A program made the translations under genes and the position numbers. A stretch of DNA of 64,000 nucleotides from Duodenibacillus massiliensis. Its GTDB lineage: Bacteria > Pseudomonadota > Gammaproteobacteria > Burkholderiales > Burkholderiaceae_F. The stretch's first letter is position 1. Every line of letters begins with the position of its first letter. Shown here one piece after another: positions 62,243 through 64,000 of this stretch. The DNA is taken from the NCBI RefSeq assembly GCF_900128485.1, contig NZ_LT635859.1, forward strand, positions 391,242 through 455,241, in the 5' to 3' direction. The notes under the pieces were generated by a model that saw only the letters and a program-made list of their open reading frames with translations, was not told where the DNA came from and searched no databases.

Positions 62243-62470
62243 GTGAGCGGCCACCCCGGTACCATCAAAAAGAGGAGCGTCAGAACGAAGACATGCCCGG
62301 TGAGAAACACAAAGAAGTACGCGTACTGCCAGAAGGCCCAGTCTTCGGTACCCGTAAAGTAGCGGCTGCCTGTGACGGCTGCGACAAGCGCCGTAATCAA
62401 AGCCGCACGCAGCAAAAAGCCCGCGCCCGCACGGTCGGCGCCGAGCATTTCCCATAAGCGTTTCTGCATG
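62243..62470 (-). pseudogene. yejM: 5' fragment of the YejM/PbgA-like gene
   Basis: 76 codons from ATG at 62470: a short cytoplasmic start MQKRLWEMLGADRAG, then two strongly hydrophobic segments (about 18-35 and 48-71), as at the N-terminus of DUF3413/YejM membrane proteins. The frame then enters the TnpB element. Compared with a typical YejM of about 580 residues, roughly 300 residues between this fragment and the one at 59952-60513 are absent. A TACAAT -10-like box lies on the minus strand at about 62533-62538. Confidence 0.7.
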
Positions 62471-62898
62471 GTGTTTTTTGTTGCCCGCGCGAAAACGGCC
62501 GGCCGGTGTCTCAGAAATAAAGGTGCCGCATTGTAGCGGCTCGCGCTTAAATCCCCGAAGCGCCGCGCCAAAGCCCGCGGCAGAGGCTTTCGGAGCACTA
62601 CCCCCCCCCCGCGTTTTCCCGCTCCCTAAGGAAAAACACGTGTAGTAAAAAACACAAATACCGCACTGCCTTAAGTCAAAAAGATGGCCCTCTGACTCGC
62701 CAATTGAGTCGGCTCAGCGTATTGTGTACCGTGCATTCGGCCTGAAGTCAGGGCTTTTGTCCTGAAAACTCTCGCTCACATGCTGGGATGCCGCACTTAT
62801 CTATCCGTTTTACAGCGGCATCTGGCTCTGATGTTCTTTTGTTATCGGCAGAAACGTTTTTTGCCGGAGAAGCGGAGCAGGATAATTAGGAGTTAGAA
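62471..62898. other. Intergenic region with C10 tract and cold-shock leader
   Basis: A 428-base gap between divergent yejM and the cold-shock gene. It holds ten consecutive C (62601-62610). On the plus strand there is a possible promoter TTGAGT (62704-62709) / TACCGT (62727-62732) with 17-base spacing, which would give a leader of about 160 bases before the cold-shock gene, a typical length for csp leaders. No gene was seen. Confidence 0.45.
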
Positions 62899-63105
62899 AT
62901 GGCAAGTGGTATTGTCAAATGGTTCAACGACGCCAAGGGTTTCGGTTTCATCACCCCGGACGAAGGCGGCGAAGATCTTTTTGCTCACTTCTCTGCAATC
63001 GAGATTGAAGGCTTCAAGACCCTCAAGGAAGGCCAGAAGGTGACGTTTGAAATCGTGACCGGCCCCAAGGGTAAGCAGGCTGCTCACATCAAGCCCGTGA
63101 AGTAA
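62899..63105 (+). CDS. cspA: Cold shock protein (CspA family)
   Basis: A 68-residue single-domain RNA chaperone. The RNP1 motif KGFGFITP and RNP2-like DLFAHFSAI are intact, and the length is that of CspA/CspE. Such proteins melt mRNA structure during cold or growth transitions; which paralogue type it represents cannot be told. AGGAGTTAGAA precedes the ATG, and a strong bidirectional terminator follows. Confidence 0.94.
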   Translation: MASGIVKWFNDAKGFGFITPDEGGEDLFAHFSAIEIEGFKTLKEGQKVTFEIVTGPKGKQAAHIKPVK

Positions 63106-63124
63106 TTCACGTCTCGCTTTCGGC

Positions 63125-63165
63125 AAAAAAGCGCCGGTTCCGTTTCGGGAATCAGCGCTTTTTTC
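63125..63165. terminator. Bidirectional terminator between csp and icd
   Basis: Perfect 10-bp arms AAAAAAGCGC (63125-63134) and GCGCTTTTTT (63155-63164). A and T runs on the two sides serve both converging genes. Confidence 0.88.
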
Positions 63166-63216
63166 TTGTCCGGCAAACGCGGGAAGGCCCAAAAAACCTT
63201 CCCGTTTTTTTTGCGC

Positions 63217-64000
<784 letters not shown>

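Overview
The window looks like chromosome from a Gram-negative betaproteobacterium of the order Burkholderiales, most likely Sutterellaceae (Sutterella or a close relative). That placement is inferred from gene neighbourhoods (dnaX-ybaB, zapB-zapA-6S RNA, fur divergent from bamE-dapB, rplM-rpsI-argC, yajC-secD-secF), from lipid A and LPS genes, and from the general protein style; no 16S or other marker was compared. Most of the DNA is GC-rich housekeeping sequence. Two clearly AT-rich islands (about 4.2-7.7 kb and 21.0-23.0 kb) and a moderately AT-rich LPS segment (32.7-35.1 kb) carry surface-glycan genes.

Layout. 0-0.4 kb: an RNA-like right end reminiscent of an IS200/IS605 (TnpB) element, then the gyrA terminator. 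0.4-4.2 kb: gyrA (with unusual quinolone-pocket residues) divergent from an OmpA-domain protein. 4.3-7.7 kb: three-gene polyol-phosphate cassette (capsule-type glycosyltransferase, CDP-polyol phosphotransferase, fused CDP-ribitol synthase). 7.7-12.4 kb: glnB-nadE, ppa, hemD-hemC. 12.7-18.5 kb: argH, an LtaS-like membrane phosphotransferase, uppP, and a CorC/HlyC-type transporter. 18.6-21 kb: ybaB, dnaX with a frameshifted tau extension, and SRP RNA. 21.2-22.9 kb: GlfT2-like galactofuranosyltransferase broken in a G7 tract. 23-29.8 kb: amino-acid binding protein, trxA, rho, ugpQ-like gene, GT-C membrane protein, rpmE2, dcd. 29.8-40.4 kb: msbA, a GT9 glycosyltransferase, three LPS glycosyltransferases, dnaE, ettA. 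40.6-46.3 kb: mltD-like gene, fabI, a GT25 gene with an in-frame stop, fur, bamE, dapB, zapB-like gene, zapA. 46.6-49.6 kb: 6S RNA, EVE-domain protein, TSUP permease, thiM, thiE. 49.7-52.7 kb: a membrane protein/GTPase pair of unknown role. 52.9-59.7 kb: dps, secF-secD-yajC, an ATPase remnant, argC, rpsI, rplM. 59.9-62.5 kb: a yejM-like membrane hydrolase gene split by a TnpB-only element and missing its middle. 62.9-64 kb: cold-shock gene and the 3' part of icd.

How it fits together. The envelope theme is strong: undecaprenyl phosphate recycling (uppP), LPS core assembly and flipping (GT9, GT25, GT2 genes, msbA), a ribitol-phosphate type polymer, galactofuranose transfer and YejM-type LPS control. 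Several of these surface genes sit on switchable or broken sequence: an A8 tract at the start of the first capsule gene, a G7 tract in the galactofuranosyltransferase motif, an amber codon in a GT25 gene, and an insertion in yejM. This suggests surface variation, although homopolymer sequencing error must be excluded. The less expected items are the dnaX frameshift site with a short-spaced Shine-Dalgarno-like element, GyrA with Gln at both classical quinolone positions, a TnpB that lacks zinc-ribbon cysteines, and the unassigned membrane GTPase pair.
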